Below, in pieces: positions 18,447 to 27,848 of a stretch of 64,000 bases of DNA; position 1 is the stretch's first letter; each line of letters opens with the position of its first letter. The stretch covers positions 1 through 64,000 of the forward strand of contig NZ_JAMXMV010000027.1 in NCBI RefSeq assembly GCF_024055715.1. The letters are read 5' to 3'. This DNA is from Actinoallomurus soli (GTDB lineage Bacteria; Actinomycetota; Actinomycetes; Streptosporangiales; Streptosporangiaceae). The translations under genes were made by a program, and so were the position numbers. The notes under the pieces were generated by a model that saw only the letters and a program-made list of their open reading frames with translations, was not told the origin of the DNA and made no database searches.

Positions 18447-19166
18447 TCAGCCCAAAGTCTCGGTCAGCACCATGAACAGCAGGAAGCCGACGAAGAACAA
18501 GGCTGATCCGGATGCGGTCTCGCCGCGTTCGTGCGCCTCGACGAGGAGTTCTTCGGTGACCAGGTACATGAACGCGACAGCGCCGAAAGCCAGAACGCCG
18601 GCCAGGACGGCGGCCGAGACTCCGGACAGCAGCACGAGCCCGGCGACGGCTCCGACGATGGTCAGGACCGCCAGTACGGTGGGCAAGGCGATGAGGGTCG
18701 TTCTGCGGGTCTTCGGGCCTAGCGCTGCGGCGATCGACAGGCCGACGAACAGGTATTCGAGGGTCAGCGCCAGAGTGAGCAGGAGCCCGGTCTGATGGCC
18801 CGAGGTGAACCCGGCGCCGAGGACGGCGCCATCGACGAGGAAGTCGAGGGCTGTGGCGCCGATCAGGCCGGTCGGCATGCTGACACCGGCGTGTTTCTGC
18901 CGGGCTTCGATGCGCTCGGTGTAGGCGCGCATCGTGAACATGACGATGATCCCGGCGGTGAAGCCGATGATCGCCACGCCCGGGTTCTGGCGCAGCACCT
19001 TGGGAATGAGCTCGATCGCGGCGGCCGCGAACACCACGCCGGCGGCGAAGTGCTGAAGAGCGCTGGTGAGACGCTCGCCTGGGCGGGCGACTGCGGCGAC
19101 CACGCCGGCGACGGCGGCAGCGGCGACCGGGATCGCCACGAAGCCGATGTCGATGGGGTCCAGCAT
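18447..19166 (-). CDS. ZIP family metal transporter
   Basis: A 239-aa, eight-helix membrane protein of the ZIP family, expected to move zinc or other divalent metals across the cytoplasmic membrane. The conserved helix IV/V patterns are seen: QHFAAGVVFAAAAIELIP early and LDFLVDGAVLGAGF with TLEYLFVGLSIA later. A charged loop (RAYTERIEARQKHAG) replaces the His-rich loop of many ZIPs. ATG 19164-19166. Close to the small membrane protein on the same strand. Confidence 0.85.
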   Translation of the reverse strand: MLDPIDIGFVAIPVAAAAVAGVVAAVARPGERLTSALQHFAAGVVFAAAAIELIPKVLRQNPGVAIIGFTAGIIVMFTMRAYTERIEARQKHAGVSMPTGLIGATALDFLVDGAVLGAGFTSGHQTGLLLTLALTLEYLFVGLSIAAALGPKTRRTTLIALPTVLAVLTIVGAVAGLVLLSGVSAAVLAGVLAFGAVAFMYLVTEELLVEAHERGETASGSALFFVGFLLFMVLTETLG

Positions 19167-19240
19167 CAGATGCCGCCCTGGTCATCTGATGCGGTGACGG
19201 CGAAGCCGGAGTGCACGAATCCTCCTGTGGCATAGGCGGG

Positions 19241-19369
19241 TCATGGTGCGAGACCCTCAAGATCAGGCACGCTACCGTGTTCGTCTGGTTCGCCGAGAAG
19301 CTTCGACGGCATGGCCACGCCGAGGTGGCCTCCCTGGAGGGGGCGATCGAGGAGGTGGCGACCGCGTAA
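19241..19369 (+). pseudogene. Orphan C-terminal coding fragment
   Basis: One frame encodes about 42 residues with coding-like composition (TLKIRHATVFVWFAEKLRR, then HGHAEVASLEGAIEEVATA and stop) but no start or upstream gene. It looks like the tail of a lost gene. No family recognised. Confidence 0.3.
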
Positions 19370-19420
19370 CCATCACGCCGCGCTCTATCTGGCCGCGAGA
19401 CCTGTACTGGCTCAACAGCC

Positions 19421-20284
19421 CTAGGCACTCCGGCGCAGGTCCCGCACTTCGGGAAGCTGCTGGAAGCCGGCCGACCGATAGGCGGCGACGGCTCCGGCGT
19501 TGGAACTCTGGGTGCAGACGATCGCGCTCGACGAGCCCATCTCCTGGAGGGCGGCCGCAGCGGCGACGGCGATCGCTGTGCCGTAACCGTGGCCGCGATG
19601 TTCGCGGTGCACACCCAGCGGTTCGAGCAACCCGGGTTTTCCCGGGCCGGCCGACCACACGGTCGTGGCCGCCACCGCGTCGCCCTGGTCGTCGTACGCG
19701 GCCGAACACCGGGCGTCGGCGTACGGCAGTCCGGCGGCCATCGTGTGCCAGCGCTCGTCGGTGAACGTCGACCGGTCGAACGCCGCGCGCTGAACCGCAG
19801 CCCGCACATGGGCCTGCTCAGGACCGATCACTTCGATCCGGACGCCACAGTTCTCCACTGGCTCGCGGAGGCAGCGTGACAGCGGGATCCACGGCTCGTC
19901 GGGCTCCCATCCGTCTTCCCGCAGCAACTCTTGGAACAGTCCGCCCCAGCGCGCTTCGACGTAGGCCCTGTCCTCCGGCAGAACGCCGCGTTCAGGCTGC
20001 GTCACGTCCTCAGCCATCTGCCGGGCCAGTTCATCGTCCTCTCGAGCCTCGGGAGCGACGGCCAGACGCACCAGCTCGGAATCCACAAGCCCGACTGCGA
20101 GAATCCGCCCGTCGCGGCCCCAGGTCCGCACCGCCGCGGCCGTCGGCTCCCCGCCGAACCGCCAGTGCCAGCCGAGGTCTCCCGGATGCAACTGCATCGG
20201 CGCCCCGTCGTACTGCCACTTCCGCAGTGCGCGCACAGCCTCGCCCAGTTCGTCGGCTCCCGGCGTCCTCAACACGATCGACAT
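19421..20284 (-). CDS. GNAT family N-acetyltransferase
   Basis: A 287-aa acetyltransferase. The C-terminal GNAT domain has the acetyl-CoA pyrophosphate loop (HREHRGHGYGTAIAVAAAAA) and the later CTQSSNAGAVAAYRSAGFQ strand-helix. The N-terminal half (LRKWQYDGAPMQLHPGDLGW) looks like a degenerate second GNAT domain. Substrate unknown. ATG 20284 (MSIVLRTPGADEL) fits the fold better than the upstream start at 20335. Confidence 0.82.
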   Translation of the reverse strand: MSIVLRTPGADELGEAVRALRKWQYDGAPMQLHPGDLGWHWRFGGEPTAAAVRTWGRDGRILAVGLVDSELVRLAVAPEAREDDELARQMAEDVTQPERGVLPEDRAYVEARWGGLFQELLREDGWEPDEPWIPLSRCLREPVENCGVRIEVIGPEQAHVRAAVQRAAFDRSTFTDERWHTMAAGLPYADARCSAAYDDQGDAVAATTVWSAGPGKPGLLEPLGVHREHRGHGYGTAIAVAAAAALQEMGSSSAIVCTQSSNAGAVAAYRSAGFQQLPEVRDLRRSA

Positions 20285-20335
20285 CCCCTGATCGAATACG
20301 GCCCCCACCCGAGGCGTCGAACGGGTCAGCGACAC

Positions 20336-20711
20336 GACCTAGCCGTTGCTGAAAACGGCAGCCTGACGATCAGGGGTGTTGCCCAGACTCTTCGACGAAC
20401 GTCGTCACTACACGCGGACGAAACCAGGGCCTCGAGCCACTCACCCAGCCCCGGTGTCGTAGTCCACGAGTTCAAGCACTGGAGCAGCGAGACGCCACGT
20501 CGTTGGCGCGCATTCACCTGGAGCCGAGGTGAAGCCGGCCGGCTTCAGGTCGATCAGCGGAAACTCCTACACCATGTCCGGGGGATGCAACCCGCGGCCC
20601 GGCGTTGCGCTCCTCGGAGTAGACCTTCATCCCTACACGGGCCCCCTTTCCCCTCAGACCTCCGTGGTCCAGGGCGTTCAGGGTGTCCACACCTCGGGCG
20701 GATGGCCCGCA
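20336..20711. other. Gap without a gene; contains an 18-bp palindrome
   Basis: No convincing coding sequence. The notable element is the loop-less perfect palindrome TGAAGCCGGCCGGCTTCA at 20530-20547, which could be a protein-binding site or a weak terminator for the GH99-like gene that ends at 20712 on the minus strand. Confidence 0.35.
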
Positions 20712-22376
20712 TCAACTGATCGTGCAGCCGGTGCCGCCCGTGAGCGCAAGCTGCTGGCGAATAGTGTTCAGGTAGGCGCAGCCATCGCGAACGTTGGGCT
20801 CGATGTGGCCCCCTTCATGCCATTCGTTCCAGGCGTAGATCAGCACGAGATTGTCCGTGGCGGGCGGCCTGGTCGATGCCTGGATGTCGGATCGCAGGTT
20901 GGCCAGCAGCGTGCCGAACCGGGCGATCGAGTGGTCGTCGTACCAAGAGAACGCGGCCTCCAGCTGCTGCTCCGTGGCGTTCGGGCCTGGGTCGGCGATG
21001 CCGACGCCGTCCCAGGGCCGGTTGTCGAAGCCGGAGGTGGCACCCCGGATCAGGATGCCGGGGTAGTTCGCGATGCGGCCGCGCTCGGTGTCGACGTACT
21101 GCTGGTACGAGCGGCTGGCGTCGTAACGACCCTGGACCTGCGTGCCATCGAAGCCGCTGTCCGTGGACGGCACGCCCAGCTGGTCGTTGAGTGTGATCAG
21201 TACGTCCTCGCCGTACTTGACCTTGGCCTCCGCGCGGAGCGCGTCGGTGAACCGCCGGACAGCAGCGGCGTCGACCGAGTTCGCGGTACCGCTGCCGATA
21301 CCGCGGTCATCGCACACCTCGATGATCGGCCGCCCGTCATTGGCGCGCAGGTAGTTCGGCTGCCCGAGGTAGGTGTCGACGATCGTGTCGGCGGCCTTGG
21401 TGATCTGGTCGGCGGGCAGCCGCAGCGAGACGTTGCCGTTGCTCCACGGATGGATGCACGTCATGACGTTGAAATCCATGTCGGCGCGGTTGGCGGCCTG
21501 CAGGAACGACCGTAGGCCGCCGATGAGCTGCTCCCCGCCACCGTTCGCCGGGTTCCAGTACCAGTAGAAGGAGAAGTAGCGGAGGCCGGCGCTCGACGCC
21601 TGCTCGATCTGCCGCTCCAGAGTGGCCGGCTGCTCGTCGTCGTAGTAACCGATCGACGGCTTCAGGTCCGAGAAGTCGGCATTCGGCCAGTGCCAGGTGT
21701 TCTGCGGCGCATCGTATCCGGCGAAGTCTTTGACGCCGCCCCACCAGTCGTTGTCACGGCCGTAGACGCTCTTGACATTGTCCATGAACGCTCGGTTTCC
21801 GTCCGCGTCGAAGGTGCCGAAGTAGATGGCGCCGACGCGGTTGTACACGGGGTACACATACCCGAGCGGCCCGTCGTCGGTGTAGCCGTTCTGTGCGAAT
21901 CTGGCGACGTCGGCGTCGGGCACCACCCGCCATTCCACTCCGTTATTCATCCGGTGGAGTTCGGCGGTGCCGGAATGCGGCTGGGTGAAGGCGTACCCGA
22001 TGACGCCCTCGTACGTGAACGCGCCCGACGCGGTCAGCGAGTCGCGCTCGGCCGAGGAGGCGGTGAGCAGATAGGTGGCCCGGGCGTTGCTCCTGAGCCG
22101 GTAGATCGCCTGGGATCCGGTGAACGGCTGCCGGAGCAGATATCCGAGCTTCGTCGGCTCAAGCGTCATGCCATACTGGCTGACTGCGGCGCTCTCCTCG
22201 GCCTCGGACAAGGTCCAGAACCAGCCGGCATTGCCGTTGGTGCGTAGTTCCAGGAGGGGCACCGGGTCGGTGACCTTGTTCTCCTGACCCGCCGTGTCGG
22301 CGGTCGCGACGCGCCCGCCCACCAGCGCCAACAGGACCAGCGTCGCCACCAATAGTGCTGTCGACCTTCGCCGCAT
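20712..22376 (-). CDS. Secreted GH99-like (WbsX-type) glycoside hydrolase
   Basis: A 554-aa exported protein. Signal peptide: MRRRSTALLVATLVLLALVGG. Residues about 40-170 carry repeats of the type LELRTNGNAGWFWTLSEAE and YRLRSNARATYLLTASSAE, resembling DUF5648 beta-trefoil lectin-like repeats. From about 185 on, the GH99-like/WbsX barrel shows IGYYDDEQPATLERQIEQA, LRYFSFYWYW and LVLIYAWNEWHEGGHIEPN, with Asp/Glu in the last motif likely catalytic. Expected to act on mannan-like or other surface glycans. A LacI-like site GGAAACGGTTGC lies upstream (about 22430 on the minus strand). Confidence 0.85.
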   Translation of the reverse strand: MRRRSTALLVATLVLLALVGGRVATADTAGQENKVTDPVPLLELRTNGNAGWFWTLSEAEESAAVSQYGMTLEPTKLGYLLRQPFTGSQAIYRLRSNARATYLLTASSAERDSLTASGAFTYEGVIGYAFTQPHSGTAELHRMNNGVEWRVVPDADVARFAQNGYTDDGPLGYVYPVYNRVGAIYFGTFDADGNRAFMDNVKSVYGRDNDWWGGVKDFAGYDAPQNTWHWPNADFSDLKPSIGYYDDEQPATLERQIEQASSAGLRYFSFYWYWNPANGGGEQLIGGLRSFLQAANRADMDFNVMTCIHPWSNGNVSLRLPADQITKAADTIVDTYLGQPNYLRANDGRPIIEVCDDRGIGSGTANSVDAAAVRRFTDALRAEAKVKYGEDVLITLNDQLGVPSTDSGFDGTQVQGRYDASRSYQQYVDTERGRIANYPGILIRGATSGFDNRPWDGVGIADPGPNATEQQLEAAFSWYDDHSIARFGTLLANLRSDIQASTRPPATDNLVLIYAWNEWHEGGHIEPNVRDGCAYLNTIRQQLALTGGTGCTIS

Positions 22377-22701
22377 CGCCTACCCGCTTTCGACCACCGC
22401 CAACCGGCTGGAGCCGACTTTACCGGCCCGCAACCGTTTCCGGCTGCCATTTTGAATCACTCCGAAATAAGCGAGCCAGTGGGTTCGGCGGCCGAGCGCC
22501 GATTCGGGAATGCTGGAGGACCAGGTGCTGTGGCCGGGATGTCTTGGCATGGTCCAGCTGCGCCGTCAGTTCGGCTGGTAGCACTCGCTCCGACACCGCA
22601 TTGACCAGCCCGCCCATTAACCTCGGGCGTCTCCCTGCAGGGATACCCGGTCCGGGGGCACGCGAGTGCAGGCGAAGGCCCGCACAGTCGGCGGTGTAGG
22701 A

Positions 22702-22892
22702 AGAGATCACGTGGTCCAGCACCGTGCGGGGGTTCACGGATCCGTCTCCGGGCTCAAGCTGTTCCGCAACACCGACGACGACAGCCTGCTGATTCTGCCG
22801 ACGCTCCCGACCCGGGCGAAGCACGGGACCACGTACTGATGCTCGCCGACATCGCCGACGCCGAGCGGGCCCGCGCGTGGCTGGTCGAATAG
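22702..22892 (+). pseudogene. Frame-broken remnant of an ABM-type small protein
   Basis: Two frames must be joined to read coding sequence: GLKLFRNTDDDSLLIL (frame 1), then HVLMLADIADAERARAWLVE and stop (another frame). The order and pattern (LFRxxDDxxxVLxLxxxDDxERARAW) are those of antibiotic-biosynthesis-monooxygenase-like small proteins. The start and first half are gone. The preceding gap (22377-22701) has no recognisable gene. Confidence 0.4.
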
Positions 22893-23022
22893 GGGGCCCA
22901 TCGTCCTTTACCGCAGCGCCGCCGGCTGCACCGTGCGGGTGACCCGCGCAATGACCTGCTCACCTCGGCGGCCGAGCCGGCGGCCGAGCCGGGGGCCGTG
23001 GCCGTCGCCCGCATGCGCCCGC

Positions 23023-23847
23023 TCAGTCGCCGACGGCCTCTACCGCGGCGGCGATCGGCTCGAGCCCGGCGACCAGCTCGTCGAGCTCGTCCGCGCTGAG
23101 CACGTCGTACGCCGGCGCCGCCAGCTCGTCGGTGAGAGCCTCGATCCTCTCCTTGGTCTCCCGGCCGGCGTCGGTGAACCCGCCGGCGGCGTCCACGAGA
23201 CCGCGGCCGCGTAGCCCGTCGACGACGGCGGCAACCCGTGCCTTGGGCAGATGATGGATCCGGCCGAATTCCTCCGCCCTCATTCCGAGGGAGAGAGCGA
23301 GGAGGACGTGGGCTTCGGTGCCGCCGATGCCGTGGGCGAGGAGGGCGGCGTTGTGGCCGTCCCCGCGGTGTTCGCGCAGCAGCGTCGCCGCGTGCCAGAG
23401 CCTGGCCACCGGTTCCTCGGGCACGTCGAGCGCCCGGAGCCCGGCATACAGTGCTCGGCCCTCGATCGGCGCGCTGACCGCTGCTCGGGCAGCGAGGTCG
23501 GTGACCCGTACCATGCCGGGGGAGTCGGCGAGCCCCCCGATCATCTGCCGTAGCGCGGCGGCGCTGCTCCGCTCGCGTACGGCGATCGCCTCCTCCGGGG
23601 TGATCTTCCCCCAGACCCACGGGATGTGGCGCGCCACCTCGCCGTCGGCGAAGTTGTAGAAGACCGCATGCACCACCTCGGCCGGTGCCGGCCCCAGCGG
23701 CGCGGCCCGGCCCGCGAAGTATCCGTCCCAGTAGTTGCGCATGCCGAGGGCCAGGAACGCCTCGTTGGGCACCTCGGAGAAGGTGACGGTGGCGATCGGC
23801 TCGACGAGCTCGAACATGCGGTGGACCTTGGCCTGTGGGTGCGGCAT
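23023..23847 (-). CDS. SCO6745 family protein
   Basis: A 274-aa soluble protein of a family common in actinomycetes. It has the typical N-terminus VHRMFELVEPIATVTFSEVPN, the GMRNYWDGYFAGRAAPLG segment, and a C-terminal winged-helix-like part (GLRGRGLVDAAGGFTDAGR) like a MarR domain. The family has no established reaction that I know of. ATG 23847 is chosen because GGAG lies 9 nt upstream. Its 5' region holds the CCTGA tandem repeat. Confidence 0.78.
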   Translation of the reverse strand: MPHPQAKVHRMFELVEPIATVTFSEVPNEAFLALGMRNYWDGYFAGRAAPLGPAPAEVVHAVFYNFADGEVARHIPWVWGKITPEEAIAVRERSSAAALRQMIGGLADSPGMVRVTDLAARAAVSAPIEGRALYAGLRALDVPEEPVARLWHAATLLREHRGDGHNAALLAHGIGGTEAHVLLALSLGMRAEEFGRIHHLPKARVAAVVDGLRGRGLVDAAGGFTDAGRETKERIEALTDELAAPAYDVLSADELDELVAGLEPIAAAVEAVGD

Positions 23848-24011
23848 CGGTCGCATCTCCTGTGGTCGCGGCAGCGCCCCTGCTGGGCGGCCTCTCACCC
23901 TTGCTACGAACGACGCGGCCCGGATCCGACAACTCCGGTCGATCCTGCCGGGCAGTTTTTGGGTGTCACCCGGACTCGGCACCGCGCACAGCGTGTACGC
24001 GGCATTGTTGC

Positions 24012-24045
24012 CCTGACCTGACCTGACCTGACCTGACCTGACCTG
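24012..24045. repeat. CCTGA pentanucleotide tandem repeat
   Basis: Nearly seven uninterrupted copies of CCTGA (34 bp) lie about 165 bp upstream of the SCO6745-type gene. Such a tract can change copy number by slippage. It is not in a predicted reading frame of a real gene. Confidence 0.85.
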
Positions 24046-24100
24046 CGGGCGGGTCGAGGGTAGCGAGCGCCGGCGCCCCACGACCGGGCGTCGTCGCTGG

Positions 24101-24232
24101 GTCGAACAGGACCTGACCGAGATTCAGGAAGTCGACCTGGTGAAGGTCGTAGAGCAGAAAGTGCAGGACGCCTGTTCCACGCTGCGAGCCCCGGTGCTGG
24201 TGGACGACACCGGCCTAACGTGTGACGCCTGA
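24101..24232 (+). pseudogene. Fragment of a HAM1/RdgB-like non-canonical NTP pyrophosphatase
   Basis: An open stretch of 43 codons reads QDLTEIQEVDLVKVVEQKVQ, then LRAPVLVDDTGLTCDA and stop. This matches the DLPEIQ...EIVREKA...RPVLVEDTGL core of Ham1-family nucleotide pyrophosphatases. N- and C-terminal parts are missing, so it is a decayed or exchanged fragment. Confidence 0.55.
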
Positions 24233-24568
24233 TCATCCAGGTCCAACGGTCGGTTCGGGTGCTCCGTGGGTGTTTTCTGGCGCGATCTTCATGATGTCCT
24301 CCCTCTGATGTGCGCGTTGGTGGCGCTCGCTCCCACCGCGCTACCCGGGTGGGCCGCCTTCGCGGGAGTGACCTACCGCAGGATGCGGGGCGGCCGGGCG
24401 GCGACTACGGTGAAGTAATGCCGTATCGGTCGGTCTGGCCGATGCGGGCCGCTCGGCCATCGAGGTCTCCGCGCCGCCCCTGACCGATTGGCCGAAAACG
24501 CTCGCGGGCGTGTGGTCGCGTCCGCCGCACCCCGCCGAGACCGGCTCCTGATCGGGGGAGGAGCGATC
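24233..24568 (+). other. Gap with one short doubtful ORF
   Basis: No recognised gene. ATG 24308 opens a 36-codon frame (CALVALAPTALPGWAAFAG, then VTYRRMRGG) with one hydrophobic stretch, ending at 24418. It has no Shine-Dalgarno and may be the tail of a lost membrane protein. Confidence 0.25.
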
Positions 24569-24970
24569 GTGGACTACCGTGAGTTCATCCAGGCCATGCA
24601 GCGCAAAGGCGGCCTCGACGGCGACCTGGCCGAACGCGCCGCACGGGCGACCCTGACGACGCCGGCCGAATTCCTGGACAAGATCGCCGAACGTATCGCC
24701 GGTGGCGAGGTCGACCACCTGATCCCGCGGCCTTCCCTCACGCTGCACGGTCCGCTCAGACGCAGCGCGAGCGGCGGGACGGCGCGACGGATGCCGCTGA
24801 ACCGGCTCGTGGACCGTATCGCCGAGCCGGCGGGCGTGTACCCGTTCGAGGCGTGCGAGTACGCCTGCGCGGTCTTCGCCACGTTGTGCGAGGCAGTAGG
24901 GGACGACGAGTACTCCGACGTCACCGTCCAGCTGCCGATGGGCTACCACGCGCTGCTGCCGGAGCCATGA
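24569..24970 (+). CDS. Short DUF2267 protein
   Basis: A 133-aa DUF2267 protein. It begins VDYREFIQAMQRKGGLD and ends with VFATLCEAVGDDEYSDVTVQ, both typical DUF2267 helices. GTG 24569 has GGAGGAG 5 nt upstream. Aligned by eye with the 258-aa DUF2267 protein at 43841, it keeps the first and last parts but lacks the middle, and so looks like an internally deleted paralog. Its stop overlaps the LAL regulator start by ATGA, so the two are translationally coupled. Function of the family is not established; members recur in stress islands. Confidence 0.75.
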   Translation: MDYREFIQAMQRKGGLDGDLAERAARATLTTPAEFLDKIAERIAGGEVDHLIPRPSLTLHGPLRRSASGGTARRMPLNRLVDRIAEPAGVYPFEACEYACAVFATLCEAVGDDEYSDVTVQLPMGYHALLPEP

Positions 24971-27840
24971 TGTCCACCGTTCCGACGCACTGCACCGAGG
25001 ATGGTCGTGGGCCGGCGGCGATGCGCGGCCGTGCGGCCGAATGGAGCGCCGTCCTCGATCTGCTGGCCGCGGCGCAGGAGGGGCGCTCTGGGGTCCTGCT
25101 CGTCGAGGGCGAGCCCGGCATCGGCAAGAGCCTTCTCCTCCGCGAGGCGACGCGAACGGCCCGCGCGCGCGGCGTCTTGTCGGTGACGGTCGGCGCCCCC
25201 GAACTCGGCCGGATGCCGCTTGTGGAGTCGCTGCTCTCGGCGCTCGGCGAGGACGTGATCGCCGACGGCGAGGGACCGTCCGCCGAGCAGGACCGGCACA
25301 TGTGGCGGATCGAGAGGGTCCGCGCCGGTCTCGACGAACGAGCGGGAGCCGGCCCCGTGCTGGTCAGCCTCGACGACCTTCAGCTGGTGACGCCGACCGC
25401 CCTCGCGACGCTGCGGGCCTGGACGTCACAGCTCGCCGGCCGGCCCGTCGCGTGGCTGCTGGCCCGCAGCACGGTGAAGGAGGGGAAGGCCGCCGGTCGC
25501 CTCTTCGGCCTCCTCGAATACGACGGCGTGCAGCGGGTCATCCTGCCGCCGCTCGACGACGAGGCGCTGACCTGGATCGTCATCGACATGCTCGGTGCCG
25601 TGCCCGACGCGCGGCTGGCGGCGCTCGCCCGCCAGTCAGGCGGCAACCCGTACCTCCTCACCGCGCTCATAGCCGGACTGCGCGGCGAGAATGGGATCCA
25701 GATTCGCGACGGCAGCGCACGTCTCGTCGCGGCCGGCCTGCCGCGGCGGTCCCAGGCGGCGGCACGGCACCTGCTCGACCAGTTGAGCCCGCGGACGCGC
25801 CACCTGCTGACCGTGGCCGCGGTCCTGGCACGCTCGTTCTCGCCGGACGCCGCGGCCGCGGTGCTCGGCGCGACCCCGACCGCGATCGTCCCGCAGCTCG
25901 ACGAGGCGCTGTCGGCCGGCGTGCTCGCCGTCGCGGGGGAGGAGCTGGCCTTCCGGCACGGCCTGCTGTGGCAGGCGGTCACCGACGCCGTTCCGGTTCC
26001 CATCCGGAAGGCGCTGCACCAGCAGATCGGCGAGGTCCTGTACGACCGGGGCGGGCCTGCGACGGCGGCCGCGGCGCACCTGATGCAGGGTGTCCGCACG
26101 GGCGATCCCCGTGGCCTCGCCGAGCTGGATCGGCTGGTCGACGACATCCTGCCGGTCTCACCGCACACCGCGGCGGACATCGCACTGCGGGTAGTGCACC
26201 TCACCGGTCCCGCCGAACCGGCCCGCACCGATCGCACGCTGACCGCCGTCCGCACGCTCATGGAGGCGGGCCGGCTGGACGAGGCCGCCGGTTTCACCGA
26301 AGCGGCCCTCACCCGGCCGCTGACCGCCGCCGCCCACGCGCGCCTGTGCTGCCTCCGGTCGGAGATCCTGCACATGCAGGGCCGGTCGGCCGAGGCCGCG
26401 GCGGACGCCGCGACCGTACTGGCCCAACCGGGCCTACCGAACCGGCTCCGCGACGCCGCTGAACTCGCGCTGCTCAACGCGCAGGTCGCTGCCCGTGACG
26501 GTAGGCTCGCGCGTCGGCATGCGCAGGCGATCGTCGAGGCTGCCGGCGAGCACGGCGACGCCCTCGTCACCGGGGCGTTCATCACGCTCGCGCTGGCCGC
26601 GTGGGACATGGACGACCTGGCCGAGGGCCTGCGGCTCGCCCGCGAGGCCGTCAGCCGGGCGGCGTCCATCGACGCCTGGTGCCTGCACCCCCGGATGATT
26701 CTGGCGATGCTCCTGACCGACGTCCGGCGGCTGGACGAGGCATGTTCGGTGATGGCGAGCGCGGGCGACGACGTCAAGGTGCGCGGACGTCTCGTGTGGG
26801 CGGCGGCGCCCGCCGTGCTCCGCGCCCGTCTGCATCTGGCCGCGGGCCGTTTCGACGACGCGATCGCCGAGGCCGAGGCGGGCCTGGCGGCCACCAGTGG
26901 GTCGGGCCCGCATGTGCTGATGTCGTCCGCGCTGGCGGTGCTCGCCGTCGCCGCGCTGCGGTCCGGGGGCCCGAACGCCGCGCAGCGGTACGTCGACCGG
27001 GTACGGCCGGGACTGTCGCAGTACGGATCGCCACACGCAGAGGCCCGCTTCGCGCTCGTGACGAGCCAGATCGCGATGGCGCGCGATGGTGCCGGTGCCG
27101 TGGCGAGGGCGTTCGCGGAGCTGTGCGAGCAGGTGCCGGAGCACTCCTGGGCGCTGGTCAGCGACCCCACCGCGGCGGCCTGGCTGGTACGCACCGCGCT
27201 CGCCCTGGACGATCGCCTGCGAGCCGAGAGCGTGGTCGGCGCCGCGGAACGGCTCGCCCGCGAGAACCCGGGCTTTCCCACCGTCGCGGCGGCGGCCGAA
27301 CACGCCCGCGGCCTGCTGGACGGTGACGAGTGCGCGCTGGACCGCGCGTCCGCGGACCACGCCGACCCGTGGGCGCGCGCGTCCGCGGCGGAGGACCTCG
27401 GCGCACTGGCCGCGAGCCGGGGCACCGGGTCACGGCAGTCGGCCATCGCCAGCCTGGACCAGGCGCTGGCCGGCTACGACGGCATCGGCGCGGCCTGGGA
27501 CGCCGCTCGGGTGCGCCGCCGGCTTCGCCGGCTGGGCGTGCGGCGCCGCCACTGGACACAGGGCGAGCGTCCCGTCTCGGGCTGGGGCAGCCTCACCGAC
27601 ACCGAGCGCCGGATCACCGAGTTGGTCGCCCAGGGACTGACCAACCGGCAGGTGGCCGACCAGCTGTTCATCAGCGTGCACACGACCGCCTTCCACCTCC
27701 GTCACATCTTCCGCAAGCTCGAAATCGGCTCACGCTTCGAGCTGGCCCGGCGGGTCATGGAGGAGAACCGGCAACAGACGCCGTCCGACGCACGTCTCGG
27801 CGCGGCGACACCGGTCAGCACACCTCCCTGGCCAGGTTAG
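24967..27840 (+). CDS. LAL-type LuxR family ATP-binding transcriptional regulator
   Basis: A 957-aa regulator of the LAL/MalT class. An N-terminal ATPase has Walker A GEPGIGKS (residues 48-55) and Walker B PVLVSLDDLQLV. A long helical TPR-like middle follows, ending in a LuxR HTH (about 885-945): LTDTERRITELVAQGLTNRQ and HTTAFHLRHIFRKLEIGSR. Such proteins activate transcription when bound to ATP and an inducer. ATG 24967 overlaps the stop of the DUF2267 gene. The next gene follows after 8 bp and is probably co-transcribed. Confidence 0.92.
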   Translation: MMSTVPTHCTEDGRGPAAMRGRAAEWSAVLDLLAAAQEGRSGVLLVEGEPGIGKSLLLREATRTARARGVLSVTVGAPELGRMPLVESLLSALGEDVIADGEGPSAEQDRHMWRIERVRAGLDERAGAGPVLVSLDDLQLVTPTALATLRAWTSQLAGRPVAWLLARSTVKEGKAAGRLFGLLEYDGVQRVILPPLDDEALTWIVIDMLGAVPDARLAALARQSGGNPYLLTALIAGLRGENGIQIRDGSARLVAAGLPRRSQAAARHLLDQLSPRTRHLLTVAAVLARSFSPDAAAAVLGATPTAIVPQLDEALSAGVLAVAGEELAFRHGLLWQAVTDAVPVPIRKALHQQIGEVLYDRGGPATAAAAHLMQGVRTGDPRGLAELDRLVDDILPVSPHTAADIALRVVHLTGPAEPARTDRTLTAVRTLMEAGRLDEAAGFTEAALTRPLTAAAHARLCCLRSEILHMQGRSAEAAADAATVLAQPGLPNRLRDAAELALLNAQVAARDGRLARRHAQAIVEAAGEHGDALVTGAFITLALAAWDMDDLAEGLRLAREAVSRAASIDAWCLHPRMILAMLLTDVRRLDEACSVMASAGDDVKVRGRLVWAAAPAVLRARLHLAAGRFDDAIAEAEAGLAATSGSGPHVLMSSALAVLAVAALRSGGPNAAQRYVDRVRPGLSQYGSPHAEARFALVTSQIAMARDGAGAVARAFAELCEQVPEHSWALVSDPTAAAWLVRTALALDDRLRAESVVGAAERLARENPGFPTVAAAAEHARGLLDGDECALDRASADHADPWARASAAEDLGALAASRGTGSRQSAIASLDQALAGYDGIGAAWDAARVRRRLRRLGVRRRHWTQGERPVSGWGSLTDTERRITELVAQGLTNRQVADQLFISVHTTAFHLRHIFRKLEIGSRFELARRVMEENRQQTPSDARLGAATPVSTPPWPG

Positions 27841-27848
27841 GAGGAGCC

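Noticed and set aside
18190-19809. 539-codon minus ORF across the ZIP gene
   Set aside because: Out of frame with the ZIP protein, Arg/Pro/Ser-rich, crosses several real gene boundaries.
20326-20517. Small minus-strand ORF in the gap before the GH99-like gene
   Set aside because: No ribosome binding site, no similarity recognised; probably chance.
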